Shown: positions 17,082-25,938 of the stretch, in pieces | Layout: every line of letters starts with the position of its first letter | Numbering within the stretch: the stretch's first letter is position 1 | NCBI RefSeq assembly: GCF_009663685.2 | Contig: NZ_RCOG02000009.1 | Span: 1 to 39,233, forward strand | DNA from: Cupriavidus sp. U2 | GTDB lineage: Bacteria > Pseudomonadota > Gammaproteobacteria > Burkholderiales > Burkholderiaceae | DNA length: 39,233 nt | Direction: 5' to 3' | Translations under genes and position numbers: made by a program | The notes under the pieces: generated by a model | The model's database searches: none | Told to the model about the DNA's origin: nothing | What the model saw: the letters and a program-made list of their open reading frames with translations, nothing else

Positions 17082-18109
17082 CGCACGACCGGGACGTCAG
17101 CGCGTTTGATATCCCCTCCAACGACAACTTCAATATTTAGTTTTTCACGGCGCGTCATTCGAGCGCTCGTAAATTCTTGGCCCACGTGATACAAAGGCCC
17201 CTCGTTAGATGCCGATGCCATGTTCAGGATGTACTCGCCCAAAACCAGCAGAACCAGGGAGATCAGAAAGAACATACCCGACTGCTGCAAAGAGAGACTT
17301 ACCCAGCCGGGCGCCACGTCCGATTTGAAGAACCAGACAATTAACACATAGAAGGAGTACAACAAATTTGCTGCCGTACCGAAGAGAGACAACGCCGTCA
17401 CAAGTCGCATCGGCGCCCGGGTCGTTGAAACAAGCATGCGCATACCGCGGTCAATACTATCTCCCAGGCGCTTCCGCGGTGCGTGACTCGGGGGTGCGCT
17501 AAAGGTAAGGTTTGCGCGTGCGAAACCGCCCGTAGCAGGCAAGTGTCTATAGGTTAATGCCGGCTGCCGATGATGCAGAATAAAATTGATCACGCGTTTG
17601 GTAAGCACCCGGTACTGAGGCGCCTCCTTTGCTAAATCAACGCCACTGGTCCATCTAAAAAGTCGGTTGAATATGCTGAAGGCAGCACGATAGTGCCAAC
17701 TTTGCTCGGGCCGTTGCAAGTTCGTCGCAAAGACAACGTCTGCCCCGGACATCGCCTTCTCCAGCATTTCGGGCAAAAAACAGATATCGTCAACAAACGG
17801 ATCAGCGACCGCTACGAAGTCGCCGAGTGCATTTTCAAGTCCGACCCAAGCGGCAGTGTCATAGTCCACTTCCTTGGTCAAACCGTAAACCTGCAGGTTG
17901 GGCAGGCCAGTATCACCCGTAAGGTCTTTCAAGAGCGCAATGCTGTCATCTGAAGACGCATTGTCGACGACGATTAATTCATAGTCCGACACTAGCGGCG
18001 CAATGGTTTCCGATGCAGTCGCCAGAAGCCGCTCCAGAGTTGCAGACTCGTTACGAACAACAAAAAGAACCGAGATGAACACGGGGAAGAAGGGTCGCTT
18101 GGTCGTCAC
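17078..18109 (-). CDS. Glycosyltransferase family 2 with C-terminal membrane helices (GtrB/bactoprenol glycosyltransferase-like)
   Basis: The 343-residue protein starts with a GT-A domain: FISVLFVVRNESATLERLL, then LIVVDNASSDDSIALL, then GDFVAVADPFVDDICFLPEM carrying an acidic metal site. Two hydrophobic segments follow, at about residues 235-260 (LVTALSLFGTAANLLYSFYV) and 275-300 (GMFFLISLVLLVLGEYILNM). That arrangement is typical of GtrB-type enzymes that transfer a sugar to undecaprenyl phosphate at the inner face of the membrane. The start is a GTG at 18109 with no strong ribosome binding site. It is the first gene of the island and overlaps the FAD oxidoreductase start by four bases. Confidence 0.85.
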   Translation of the reverse strand: MTTKRPFFPVFISVLFVVRNESATLERLLATASETIAPLVSDYELIVVDNASSDDSIALLKDLTGDTGLPNLQVYGLTKEVDYDTAAWVGLENALGDFVAVADPFVDDICFLPEMLEKAMSGADVVFATNLQRPEQSWHYRAAFSIFNRLFRWTSGVDLAKEAPQYRVLTKRVINFILHHRQPALTYRHLPATGGFARANLTFSAPPSHAPRKRLGDSIDRGMRMLVSTTRAPMRLVTALSLFGTAANLLYSFYVLIVWFFKSDVAPGWVSLSLQQSGMFFLISLVLLVLGEYILNMASASNEGPLYHVGQEFTSARMTRREKLNIEVVVGGDIKRADVPVVR

Positions 18110-18248
18110 TTGGCGTGTTACGAAAGTTGGCTGGCTGATATTAGCAAGCTATTCCAATCGCTTCCTATGTTGCCGGAAAACGAATAGATCCTCACGGAAC
18201 ACTTGCGTCAGCCCGAGCGTGATAACAGCGTTCCCTAGGCCGGGGGGA

Positions 18249-19439
18249 CTAGCTCGCCAGCATGGCACTTTCCCGATAATGCTTCTGCGCATCCTCGGGG
18301 CGGTCCGTTTCCTCGAACAGGCGGGCCAGCGCCAGGTGGGCGCGTACGCAGATGCGGCGCTGCGCGTCGCGGTCGGCGTAGCGCAGGGCGCGTTCGAAAT
18401 TCGACTGCGCCTTGCCCCACAGTTGCTCGCCCAGGCACAGCACACCTAGCGTGTAGTACAGGTCGGCATCGTTCGGATGGTCGACCAGCCACTTTTCGGC
18501 CTGCTGGATCTGCGGCAGCGCCTTGCCCGGCTCGGCGCAATCGGCGTAACGCTGCACCAGCCGGCTATCCCAATTGACCTTGAGGGCTTCCTCGACGATC
18601 CGGCGTGCCTCGTTCTGGCGGTTCAGCGCCGAGAAGTAGCGTGCAGCCTGTTCGGCGATGCGTACCGCGTGCCGCTCGTCGGGCGACAGCGTGCGCCAGA
18701 AGTGGTAGAGCGACTCCGCGTCATGGCGGCGTTCCTCCAGCATGGCTTCCACGGCCATCTGCTTGAGCCGCAGCGCCAGCACCGGGTGCAGCGCATTGCG
18801 CTTTTCCAGCGATCGGGCCAGGCGTAGGACCTCGGTCCAGTTCTTCAGGTGCTGGTGCGCACGCAGCGCGATCCGTTGCACGTGGATCTGGCGTCCGCCT
18901 TTTTCCTGCAGCAGGGCGATGGTTTCCAGCGCCCCCTCGGGGTCGCGGGCATCGACCAGCAGTTCGGCCATCGATACCAGACGGGCCTGCTCGCGTTCCG
19001 GATCGGTCACCTGTGACATCCAGGCGTCGCGACGTTCCGACTCCTGCATCCGGTGCGCGGCGCGCGCACCCACCAGCGCGGCAGTCTGCGCCTGCTCGGG
19101 CCACGACTGGGCTTCCTTGGCCGCGCGCTCGGCACGGGCAAAGCGGCCGGCGAACAGGTTTTCGATCGATTCACGCAGCGCGGCCTGGGCTTTGCTCATG
19201 CGGCTGCGCTCACGGTACGCGGCCGCCCGGCGCGGCATCTCCGACAGATGCCGCATCGTCGACATGATGGTCCAGACCACGAAGAACACCAGCAGCAGCA
19301 GTGCCAGCGTCAGGTTCAGCGACATCTCGACGCGGTACGGCGGATAGAACAGCACCACGTTGCTGTGGTTGAACTGCGTGAACAACGCCAGCCCCACTGC
19401 GCCGCCAAACAGGACGGCCACCCAGAAAAGCAGTCGCAT
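18249..19439 (-). CDS. hemY: HemY-like TPR membrane protein of the heme gene cluster
   Basis: Proteobacterial HemY (not the Bacillus protoporphyrinogen oxidase of the same name) is an inner-membrane protein encoded with hemD and hemX; its exact role in tetrapyrrole synthesis is unclear. The 396-residue protein has two N-terminal hydrophobic helices (about residues 3-23 and 42-62) with the HemY_N segment between and after them. A long helical TPR region then runs to the C terminus, with repeats such as DADLYYTLGVLCLGEQLWGK near residue 342. It starts four bases after the hemDX stop, so the genes are surely co-transcribed. The A+T-rich island begins right after its TAG. Confidence 0.9.
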   Translation of the reverse strand: MRLLFWVAVLFGGAVGLALFTQFNHSNVVLFYPPYRVEMSLNLTLALLLLVFFVVWTIMSTMRHLSEMPRRAAAYRERSRMSKAQAALRESIENLFAGRFARAERAAKEAQSWPEQAQTAALVGARAAHRMQESERRDAWMSQVTDPEREQARLVSMAELLVDARDPEGALETIALLQEKGGRQIHVQRIALRAHQHLKNWTEVLRLARSLEKRNALHPVLALRLKQMAVEAMLEERRHDAESLYHFWRTLSPDERHAVRIAEQAARYFSALNRQNEARRIVEEALKVNWDSRLVQRYADCAEPGKALPQIQQAEKWLVDHPNDADLYYTLGVLCLGEQLWGKAQSNFERALRYADRDAQRRICVRAHLALARLFEETDRPEDAQKHYRESAMLAS

Positions 19440-19443
19440 GCGG

Positions 19444-21546
19444 CTACTCCTTCTTCAGGGCGCGCAGCGCGCCAAGGCTTTCGGCCATGGTCGGCAGCGA
19501 CACGCTCACCGCGCTGGCCTGCGACTGCTTGAGCAGCGTCAGCACGCCCTGCACGCGGCGCGAGCGGGTATCGAAATAGCGGCCGATCATGGCCTGTGCG
19601 GCGGCCAGGTCATTGCGGAAGACCGGCTCGTTGCGCGACAGCAGCGCCAGCCGCGCGTTGAGCAGTCGCAGCTTCACGTTCTCGCGCAGGAACCAGCCCT
19701 GGTCGCCGGACAGCAGCAGCGCGTTGGTGTCGTCCACCTTGCGCACGCGGATCACCTGGCCCAGTTCGGACAGCACGTAATCCCACGTGCGGGACAGGAA
19801 ATTGCCCGTGGCGGCAGGGGCCGAAGCGGCGCCCCTGGCATCGGTCCGGGCCGGCTTGTCGGTCTCGCCCGGCACGCGGTCGAGCATGCGTTCGCCGGAC
19901 AGCAGCGGCAGCGCGTCGATCTGGTTGATCGATTCGTCCAGCTTGATGGCCGCGCCCGTCAGGTCGGTATCGGGCACGGCCTTCATGCGGGCGATATCGC
20001 GGGCGATGGCGCGGCGCAGCTGGTTGTACTGCGGCTTGTCGGCGCGTGCCAGGCGCGCGTCCGCGCTCTGCAGCGCCGACAGTGCCACCTGGATGTTGCC
20101 CGTCAGCTGGAGCTGCTGGCCGGCATTGGTCAGCAGTTGCTGGATTTCGGCGATTTCCCAGTCATCGCGGTTGCGCATCAGGTCCTGGTAGACCTGTTCC
20201 AGCGCAGCCTGCTTGTCGCGGGCTTCCACCACCTGGCCATCGAGCGCGCCGACCTTGGCCTGCAACTCCTTGACCGTGTCCTGGGCATTCTTCGACAGCA
20301 CGCGTGTTTCCTGCACCAGCGCATCGTTGCTCTGCTGCCGCCGCGCGAGTTCCTGGGTCAGGTGTTCCACGCGCATCTGCAGCCAGAAGAAGCCGCCGGC
20401 GATGGCCAGGACCAGGACCACGGCGACCACCCACCAGGCCGCCATGCCGCGGCGGGCACTGGCGTGCCCCGCGGGCGCATGCGTAGTAAAAGACGTGCCA
20501 CCACCGGATGGTGCGGCCTGGCTAGACGAGGGGGACGTAGTCTCTGGCGTCACGCGTTCGACCTTCGTTGTCGTGGGCCCTGTGGACCCTGTTGATTCTG
20601 TGGCTGCCGGTGCGGGCGCAGGCGCCGGTGCGACTGGCACTGGCGGCACCACCGGGACGGGCGCCGGCACCACTGGCTCGGGCGCCGCCGGGCCGGCGTG
20701 GGCATTGCCCCACTGCGTACATGCGGCCAGCAGGCCGGCATCGCCGGGCGCGGCGGGCATCACGTGCGAAAAACCCAGCGCCTGGGCCTGCGCCGCAATT
20801 CTCGCATGCGGCGCAATGCACTGCACCTGCTTCAGACGTTCGTGTTGCTGCGGCGACAGGTGCAGGCGCGCCAGCGCATCGAGGTTGCGGACGGCTTCGG
20901 AACTGGTCAGCAGCCAGGCATACGGCGGCGCGTCGGGCTTGAGGCTGTCGCGCACGGCCTGCCACTGCATGCCGGTCGGCTCGGGCAGCGTGCGGCTGTA
21001 GGCTTCCACGGCATCCACCGTAGCGCCAGCTTCGCGCAGGCGGTCGCCCAGCCAGTCGCGGCCGCCGTTGCCGCGGATGATCAGCACGCTGCGGCCCGCG
21101 AACGCGCCCGGCGTGGTGTCGAGTTCGGCCCAGAGGGCCTCGGAGTCGAAACGGGGCGCGTCGGCGGCATCGGCCTCGCCCTGCGCGCCAGCCGGGGCAA
21201 TCACGCGATGGGTCGGCGCAGCGATGCCGCGCTCGGCCAGCGCCGCCACACTGGACGGGCCGACCACGGCCACGGGAACGTCCGATGGCCATTGCGCCGG
21301 GCCTGCGGTGTTCTGCACCTGTGCCAGTGCATCCAGCGCGAACGACACCGCGTTGGGGCTGACGAACACCACCAGCGCATAGTCGGCCAGGTGCGCCAGC
21401 GCGGTGCGCAGCGGGGTGTCGTCGGCGGCCGGGCCGATGGCCAGCAGCGGGAATCCGAGCACATCGAGACCTGCGGCATGCAAGGCCTCGGTCAGTTGCC
21501 GGGACTGCCCGGCGGGTCGCGTGACTACGACGGTCGGGCGAGGCAT
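19444..21546 (-). CDS. hemDX: Fused uroporphyrinogen-III synthase HemD / membrane protein HemX
   Basis: The first part (residues 1 to about 265) is uroporphyrinogen-III synthase, which cyclises and inverts ring D of hydroxymethylbilane. It starts MPRPTVVVTRPAGQSRQL and has LVVFVSPNAVSFALDAL and WLLTSSEAVRNLDAL. A Pro/Ala/Thr-rich linker follows (about 280-350). Then comes one membrane helix (WWVVAVVLVLAIAGGFFWL), a coiled coil (LTQELARRQQSNDALVQETR) and a HemX domain to residue 700. HemX resembles nothing catalytic despite old 'uroporphyrin methyltransferase' labels. The fusion is a known Burkholderiaceae arrangement. I chose the ATG at 21546, ten bases after the hemC stop; the open frame upstream overlaps hemC and is not coding. 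Confidence 0.93.
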   Translation of the reverse strand: MPRPTVVVTRPAGQSRQLTEALHAAGLDVLGFPLLAIGPAADDTPLRTALAHLADYALVVFVSPNAVSFALDALAQVQNTAGPAQWPSDVPVAVVGPSSVAALAERGIAAPTHRVIAPAGAQGEADAADAPRFDSEALWAELDTTPGAFAGRSVLIIRGNGGRDWLGDRLREAGATVDAVEAYSRTLPEPTGMQWQAVRDSLKPDAPPYAWLLTSSEAVRNLDALARLHLSPQQHERLKQVQCIAPHARIAAQAQALGFSHVMPAAPGDAGLLAACTQWGNAHAGPAAPEPVVPAPVPVVPPVPVAPAPAPAPAATESTGSTGPTTTKVERVTPETTSPSSSQAAPSGGGTSFTTHAPAGHASARRGMAAWWVVAVVLVLAIAGGFFWLQMRVEHLTQELARRQQSNDALVQETRVLSKNAQDTVKELQAKVGALDGQVVEARDKQAALEQVYQDLMRNRDDWEIAEIQQLLTNAGQQLQLTGNIQVALSALQSADARLARADKPQYNQLRRAIARDIARMKAVPDTDLTGAAIKLDESINQIDALPLLSGERMLDRVPGETDKPARTDARGAASAPAATGNFLSRTWDYVLSELGQVIRVRKVDDTNALLLSGDQGWFLRENVKLRLLNARLALLSRNEPVFRNDLAAAQAMIGRYFDTRSRRVQGVLTLLKQSQASAVSVSLPTMAESLGALRALKKE

Positions 21547-21556
21547 CGGGCGTTCC

Positions 21557-22552
21557 TCAGGCCGGTCCGGCGGTCGACAGTGCAGCCAGTACGGCGTCGG
21601 CGCCCTGGCCCAGCAGGTCGCCCGCCACGGCGGCGCCCAGTTGCTCGGCGGTCTGCACCGAATCCACGGGCGCCGTGGCATGGGCGCGCACGTTGCGGGT
21701 GCCGTCGGGCAGCGCGACAAAGGCGTCGAGCTGCAGCGTGGCGCCGTGCCAGCGCGCGTGGGCGGCCAGCGGTACCTGGCACGACCCGCCCAGGCGGCGC
21801 GATACGGCACGCTCGGCCGACACCGCGAGCAGCGTCGGCACGTGGTTGAGCGGCGCCAGCCATTGGGCCAGTTCGGGGCGGTCCGAGCGGATCTCGATCC
21901 CCAGCGCACCCTGCCCTGCGGCCGGCAGGGAGCTGTCCGGCTCGATCAGCGCGCGGATGCGGTCGCCCAGGCCCAGGCGCTTCAGGCCGGCTGCGGCCAG
22001 GATGATCGCGCCATATTCGCCACGGTCGAGCTTGCCCAGGCGCGTATCCAGATTGCCGCGCAGCGGCTTGATGACCAGATGCGGGTAGCGGCTGCGCAGG
22101 GCGGCTTCGCGGCGCAGGCTCGACGTGCCCACCACGGTGCCCGCCGGCATGTCGTCAAGCGAGGCGAACTGGGCGGAAACCAGTGCGTCGCGCGGGTCTT
22201 CGCGTTCCATGACGGCCGTCAGCGCAAACCCTTCGGGCAGCTCCATCGGCACATCCTTGAGCGAATGCACGGCCAGGTCTGCGCGACCCTCGGCCATGGC
22301 CACTTCAAGCTCCTTCACGAACAGGCCCTTGCCACCTACCTTGGACAAGGTCTTGTCGAGAATTTGATCACCCCTTGTCGTCATGCCGAGAATGGACACA
22401 TCGCACTGGGGATAGTATTGTTGCAACGCAGCACGCACATGTTCAGCCTGCCACATCGCCAGCCGGCTTTCGCGCGACGCGATGACGAGCTTGTGTGGCA
22501 TGCTGCGTGACGCTGCAGCGGACGAAGACGACGGTTGGGCGGGTGCTTGCAT
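21557..22552 (-). CDS. hemC: Porphobilinogen deaminase (hydroxymethylbilane synthase)
   Basis: HemC joins four porphobilinogen molecules into hydroxymethylbilane on a dipyrromethane cofactor. The 331-residue protein has a Ser/Ala-rich extension of about 18 residues. The core follows: [18 protein letters not shown], then [54 protein letters not shown] and [12 protein letters not shown], where Cys258 holds the cofactor. If translation starts instead at the internal ATG (residue 18), the protein would be the standard size of about 314. It is first in the hemC-hemDX-hemY operon and divergent from ppc. Confidence 0.95.
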   Translation of the reverse strand: MQAPAQPSSSSAAASRSMPHKLVIASRESRLAMWQAEHVRAALQQYYPQCDVSILGMTTRGDQILDKTLSKVGGKGLFVKELEVAMAEGRADLAVHSLKDVPMELPEGFALTAVMEREDPRDALVSAQFASLDDMPAGTVVGTSSLRREAALRSRYPHLVIKPLRGNLDTRLGKLDRGEYGAIILAAAGLKRLGLGDRIRALIEPDSSLPAAGQGALGIEIRSDRPELAQWLAPLNHVPTLLAVSAERAVSRRLGGSCQVPLAAHARWHGATLQLDAFVALPDGTRNVRAHATAPVDSVQTAEQLGAAVAGDLLGQGADAVLAALSTAGPA

Positions 22553-22670
22553 GCGCGCATGTTAGCACGCACCCCCTCGCAAAACCGCCAGTTTGCCAGA
22601 CCAGAAGTGACTATCCGGCACACGATTGATGCCGGTCGAATCCCCCGCCACGTGTATGGGGTTCGATACA

Positions 22671-22676
22671 TATAAG
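22671..22676 (+). promoter_or_regulatory. Possible -10 element of the ppc promoter
   Basis: TATAAG (five of six consensus positions) lies in the hemC-ppc divergent gap. Transcription would start near 22683, placing the AGGAG at about 22691-22695 in a very short leader. No good -35 is visible at the normal distance. This is a weak call. Confidence 0.3.
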
Positions 22677-22704
22677 CCATGCAGTGAGACGAGGAGATAA
22701 GTCA

Positions 22705-25700
22705 ATGACGCAGCCTGCTGCGCGCCCCACCGGCCGTACCCGTTCCACCGGCCGCAAGTCAGTTACGCCAGCCTCAGGCCAGCATGACGCGAAAGGCACC
22801 CCCAGGAAGTCCCCCACCCGCAACGCCAGGGTATCGGGCAAGCCAACCCTGTCCGTGGTCACACCCGAAGGCAACACTGTCGCCCCGGCCCGCCGCACCG
22901 CCGACAAGGACCTGCCCCTGCGCGAGGACATCCGCTTCCTGGGCCGCCTGCTCGGCGAATGCGTGCGCGAGCAGGAAGGCGATGCCGCCTTCGACCTGGT
23001 CGAGACCATCCGCCAGACCGCCGTGCGCTTCCGCCGCGAGAACGACCGCGCCGCCGGCGCCGAGCTGGACCGGCTGCTGAAGCGGCTGTCGCGCGACCAG
23101 ACCAATTCCGTGGTGCGCGCCTTCAGCTATTTCTCGCACCTGGCCAATATCGCCGAGGACCAGCACCACAACCGCCGCCGCCGCGTGCATGCGCTGGCCG
23201 GATCGCCGCCGCAGCCGGGCAGCCTGGCCCGTGCGCTGCAGGCCATCGACGCCGCCGGCGTCACCGGCAAGCAGGTGCGCGACTTCCTGGACGGCGCGCT
23301 GATCATGCCCGTGCTGACGGCGCACCCGACCGAGGTGCAGCGCAAGTCGATCCTGGACGCCGAGCGCGAGATCGCCCGCCTGCTGGCCGAGCGCGACCTG
23401 CCGATGACGGCGCGCGAACGCGACCACAACACGGCGCAGCTGCGCGCCCGCGTCACCACGCTGTGGCAGACCCGCATGCTGCGCAACACGCGGCTGATGG
23501 TGGTGGACGAGATCGAAAACGCCCTCTCCTATTACCGCACCACGTTCCTGCAGGGCATTCCGCGCCTGATGGCGGAAATGGAAGAGGACATCGCCGAGGT
23601 CTTTCCGCGCCGCGGCAAGGCCGGCGCCGCCCCCGCGCCGCTGGCGCCGTTCCTGCAGATGGGTTCGTGGATCGGCGGCGACCGCGACGGCAATCCGAAC
23701 GTGACGGCCGAAACGCTGGAGCACGCCGCGCAGCAGCAGTCCACGCTGATCATGCTCTGGTATCTGGACGAAGTGCACGCGCTGGGCGCCGAGCTGCCGC
23801 TGTCGACGCTGATGGTCGACGCCAGCCCCGAACTGCTGGCGCTGGCCGAGGCTTCGCCCGACCATTCCGAGCACCGTGCCGACGAGCCCTACCGCCGCGC
23901 GCTGATCGGCATCTACGCCCGCCTGGCCGCCACGACGGAACGCCTGACCGGCCATGTGGCCCAGCGCCACCCGGTGGCCGACGTGGCGCCGTACGAGAAT
24001 GCCGAGGCCTTTGCGGCCGACATCCAGATTGTGCTCGATTCGCTGCGCCAGCACCACGGCCAGGCGCTGGCCCGTGGCCGCATCGACGCGCTGGCGCGCG
24101 CCATCGCCATTTTCGGCTTCCACCTGGCGTCGGTGGACATGCGCCAGGTGTCCGACGTGCATGAGGCCGTGGTGGCCGAGCTGTTCAAGGCCGCCGGCAT
24201 CGAGGCCAACTACGCGGGGCTGACCGAGGAGCGCAAGCAGGCACTGCTGCTGGCCGAACTGCGCCAGCCCCGCCTGCTGATGCTGCCCTGGCACGACTAT
24301 TCCGAGCAGACCCGCAAGGAACTGGCCATTTTCGCCATGGCGCGCGACCTGCGCGCCCGCTACGGCAAGCGCGTGGCCCGCAACTACATCATTTCGCACA
24401 CCGAGACGCTGTCCGATCTGGTGGAAGTCATGCTGCTGCAAAAGGAAACCGGCATGCTGCGCGGCACGCTGGGCAGCAAGACCGATCCGGCCCGCATGGA
24501 GCTGATGGTTATTCCGCTGTTCGAGACCATCGAGGATTTGCGCAACGCGGCCGGCATCATGCAGTCGCTGCTGGACCTGCCGGGCTTCGATTCGGTGATC
24601 CGGCACCATGGCGTCGAGCAGGAAGTGATGCTTGGCTATTCGGACTCCAACAAGGACGGCGGCTTCCTGACGTCGAACTGGGAGCTGTACAAGGCCGAAC
24701 TGGCGCTGGTGAAGCTGTTCGAAGAGCGCCGCGTGACGCTGCGCCTGTTCCACGGCCGCGGCGGTACCGTGGGCCGGGGCGGCGGCCCGACCTACGAGGC
24801 CATCCTGTCGCAGCCGCCGGGCACGGTGAACGGCCAGATCCGCCTGACCGAGCAGGGCGAAATCATCAATAGCAAGTTCGCAAACCCGGAAATCGGCCGG
24901 CGCAACCTGGAAACGGTGATCGCCGCCACGCTGGAGGCGTCGCTGCTGCCCACGCAGAACGCACCGGCCGGGCTGGCCACGTTCGAGGGCATCATGCAGC
25001 AGTTGTCGGACCACGCATTCCGCGCGTACCGGCACCTGGTCTACGAGACCCCGGGCTTCAAGGACTACTTCTTCGCCACCACGCCGATCACCGAAATCGC
25101 CGACCTGAACCTGGGTTCGCGGCCGGCCTCGCGCAAGCTGATGGACAAGAAGCACCGCAGGATCGAGGATCTGCGGGCCATTCCGTGGGGCTTCTCGTGG
25201 GGTCAGTGCCGGCTGCTGCTGCCGGGCTGGTACGGCTTCGGCAGCGCGGTCAAGGCCATGCTGGACGCCGCGCCCGACGAAAAGTCGCGCAAGGCCTGCG
25301 TGGCCACGCTCAAGCGCATGGTCAAGACCTGGCCGTTCTTCCGCACGCTGCTGTCGAACATGGACATGGTGCTGGCCAAGACCGACCTGGCCGTGGCCTC
25401 GCGCTATGCGGCGCTGTGCGACGACCCGGCGCTGCGCAAGACCGTGTTCTCGCGTATCAGTGCCGAGTGGCACCTGACCTGCGACATGCTGTCGCTGATC
25501 ACGGGCCGCGCGGAGCGCCTGGCCGAGAATCCGCTGCTGGCCCGCTCGATCAAGAACCGCTTTGCCTACCTGGACCCGCTGAACCACCTGCAGGTGGAGC
25601 TGCTCAAGCGTTACCGGGCCGGCAAGGACGCCGACGACGTGCGCGTGCGGCGCGGAATCCACTTGACGATCAACGGCGTGGCGGCCGGGTTGCGGAATAG

Positions 25701-25707
25701 CGGCTAA
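22705..25707 (+). CDS. ppc: Phosphoenolpyruvate carboxylase
   Basis: PEP carboxylase adds bicarbonate to PEP to give oxaloacetate and phosphate, replenishing the TCA cycle. The 1000-residue protein is somewhat longer than E. coli Ppc (883). It carries a basic, Pro/Thr-rich N-terminal tail of about 60-70 residues before [19 protein letters not shown]. Catalytic motifs are [11 protein letters not shown] (His207), [46 protein letters not shown] (His683) and [13 protein letters not shown]. The C terminus ends in RNSG rather than the usual QNTG, a small change at the region that packs near the active site. I chose the ATG at 22705 because of the AGGAG before it; a GTG seven codons upstream is unlikely. 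Confidence 0.96.
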   Translation: MTQPAARPTGRTRSTGRKSVTPASGQHDAKGTPRKSPTRNARVSGKPTLSVVTPEGNTVAPARRTADKDLPLREDIRFLGRLLGECVREQEGDAAFDLVETIRQTAVRFRRENDRAAGAELDRLLKRLSRDQTNSVVRAFSYFSHLANIAEDQHHNRRRRVHALAGSPPQPGSLARALQAIDAAGVTGKQVRDFLDGALIMPVLTAHPTEVQRKSILDAEREIARLLAERDLPMTARERDHNTAQLRARVTTLWQTRMLRNTRLMVVDEIENALSYYRTTFLQGIPRLMAEMEEDIAEVFPRRGKAGAAPAPLAPFLQMGSWIGGDRDGNPNVTAETLEHAAQQQSTLIMLWYLDEVHALGAELPLSTLMVDASPELLALAEASPDHSEHRADEPYRRALIGIYARLAATTERLTGHVAQRHPVADVAPYENAEAFAADIQIVLDSLRQHHGQALARGRIDALARAIAIFGFHLASVDMRQVSDVHEAVVAELFKAAGIEANYAGLTEERKQALLLAELRQPRLLMLPWHDYSEQTRKELAIFAMARDLRARYGKRVARNYIISHTETLSDLVEVMLLQKETGMLRGTLGSKTDPARMELMVIPLFETIEDLRNAAGIMQSLLDLPGFDSVIRHHGVEQEVMLGYSDSNKDGGFLTSNWELYKAELALVKLFEERRVTLRLFHGRGGTVGRGGGPTYEAILSQPPGTVNGQIRLTEQGEIINSKFANPEIGRRNLETVIAATLEASLLPTQNAPAGLATFEGIMQQLSDHAFRAYRHLVYETPGFKDYFFATTPITEIADLNLGSRPASRKLMDKKHRRIEDLRAIPWGFSWGQCRLLLPGWYGFGSAVKAMLDAAPDEKSRKACVATLKRMVKTWPFFRTLLSNMDMVLAKTDLAVASRYAALCDDPALRKTVFSRISAEWHLTCDMLSLITGRAERLAENPLLARSIKNRFAYLDPLNHLQVELLKRYRAGKDADDVRVRRGIHLTINGVAAGLRNSG

Positions 25708-25745
25708 ATCGCCGCTGATGTGTGCCGTAGCCGCCGGTTTTATCG

Positions 25746-25867
25746 CCTCTCCCGCTCGCGGGAGAGGGGTCAGGGGAGAGGGCGCGGCGGTTCAAATTGC
25801 GGCCGTCGCATCCTGAGCGGCTGGCCCTCTCCCCCCAACCCCTCTCCCGCGCAGCGGGAGAGGGGAG
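25746..25867. repeat. Composite palindromic repeat, copy A (REPIN-like)
   Basis: Two hairpins in opposite orientation flank a linker. The first has perfect 10-base arms, CCTCTCCCGC / GCGGGAGAGG, at 25746-25767. The second ends at 25867 with CCCCTCTCCCGC-G... / GCGGGAGAGGGG. The linker contains TTCAAATTGCGGC, which is shared with the copies after metG. The repeat lies between ppc and the argH promoter. It does not look like a terminator because no T-run follows either hairpin. Confidence 0.85.
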
Positions 25868-25900
25868 CCAACCGCCAGCATTTGTACCCCTCCCAGGCGA

Positions 25901-25906
25901 TATAAT
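25901..25906 (+). promoter_or_regulatory. Likely -10 element of the argH promoter
   Basis: A perfect TATAAT sits 32 bases before the argH ATG, which would give a leader of about 25 bases. The -35 region (around 25878-25884, GCATTTG) is poor, so an activator or sequence context may compensate. The promoter begins right after repeat copy A. Confidence 0.5.
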
Positions 25907-25938
25907 CGCCGTTTCCGATTTTCCGCCCTGCCCCTGAC

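Larger units (their letters stand above)
12700..18248 (-). other. A+T-rich glycosylation island between phr and hemY
   Basis: From just after the phr stop to the 3' end of hemY the sequence has visibly lower G+C and different codon use from both flanks. It carries six genes on one strand, most overlapping by four bases. No integrase, tRNA, insertion sequence or terminal direct repeat was seen at its borders, so how it arrived is unknown. The contents (two GT2 enzymes, an SMR-type membrane protein, an isomerase, an epimerase-like protein and an FAD oxidoreductase) point to sugar synthesis and lipid-linked transfer. The boundaries are estimated by eye. Confidence 0.7.

Noticed and set aside
18149..18445. 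A minus-strand frame running from inside hemY into the island border, ending VFRQHRKRLE
   Set aside because: Most of it is hemY in the wrong frame. The last 30 codons could be a remnant of a lost gene, but that is too short to support.
21547..21909. N-terminal extension of the HemDX frame
   Set aside because: It overlaps hemC in another frame and has the Arg/Pro/Cys-rich look of a shadow. The ATG at 21546 gives the family N terminus.
22774..25662. A 962-codon minus-strand open frame opposite ppc
   Set aside because: It is antisense to a clearly real gene, is rich in His, Arg, Gln and Gly in a way typical of reversed GC-rich codons, and shows no recognisable domain.
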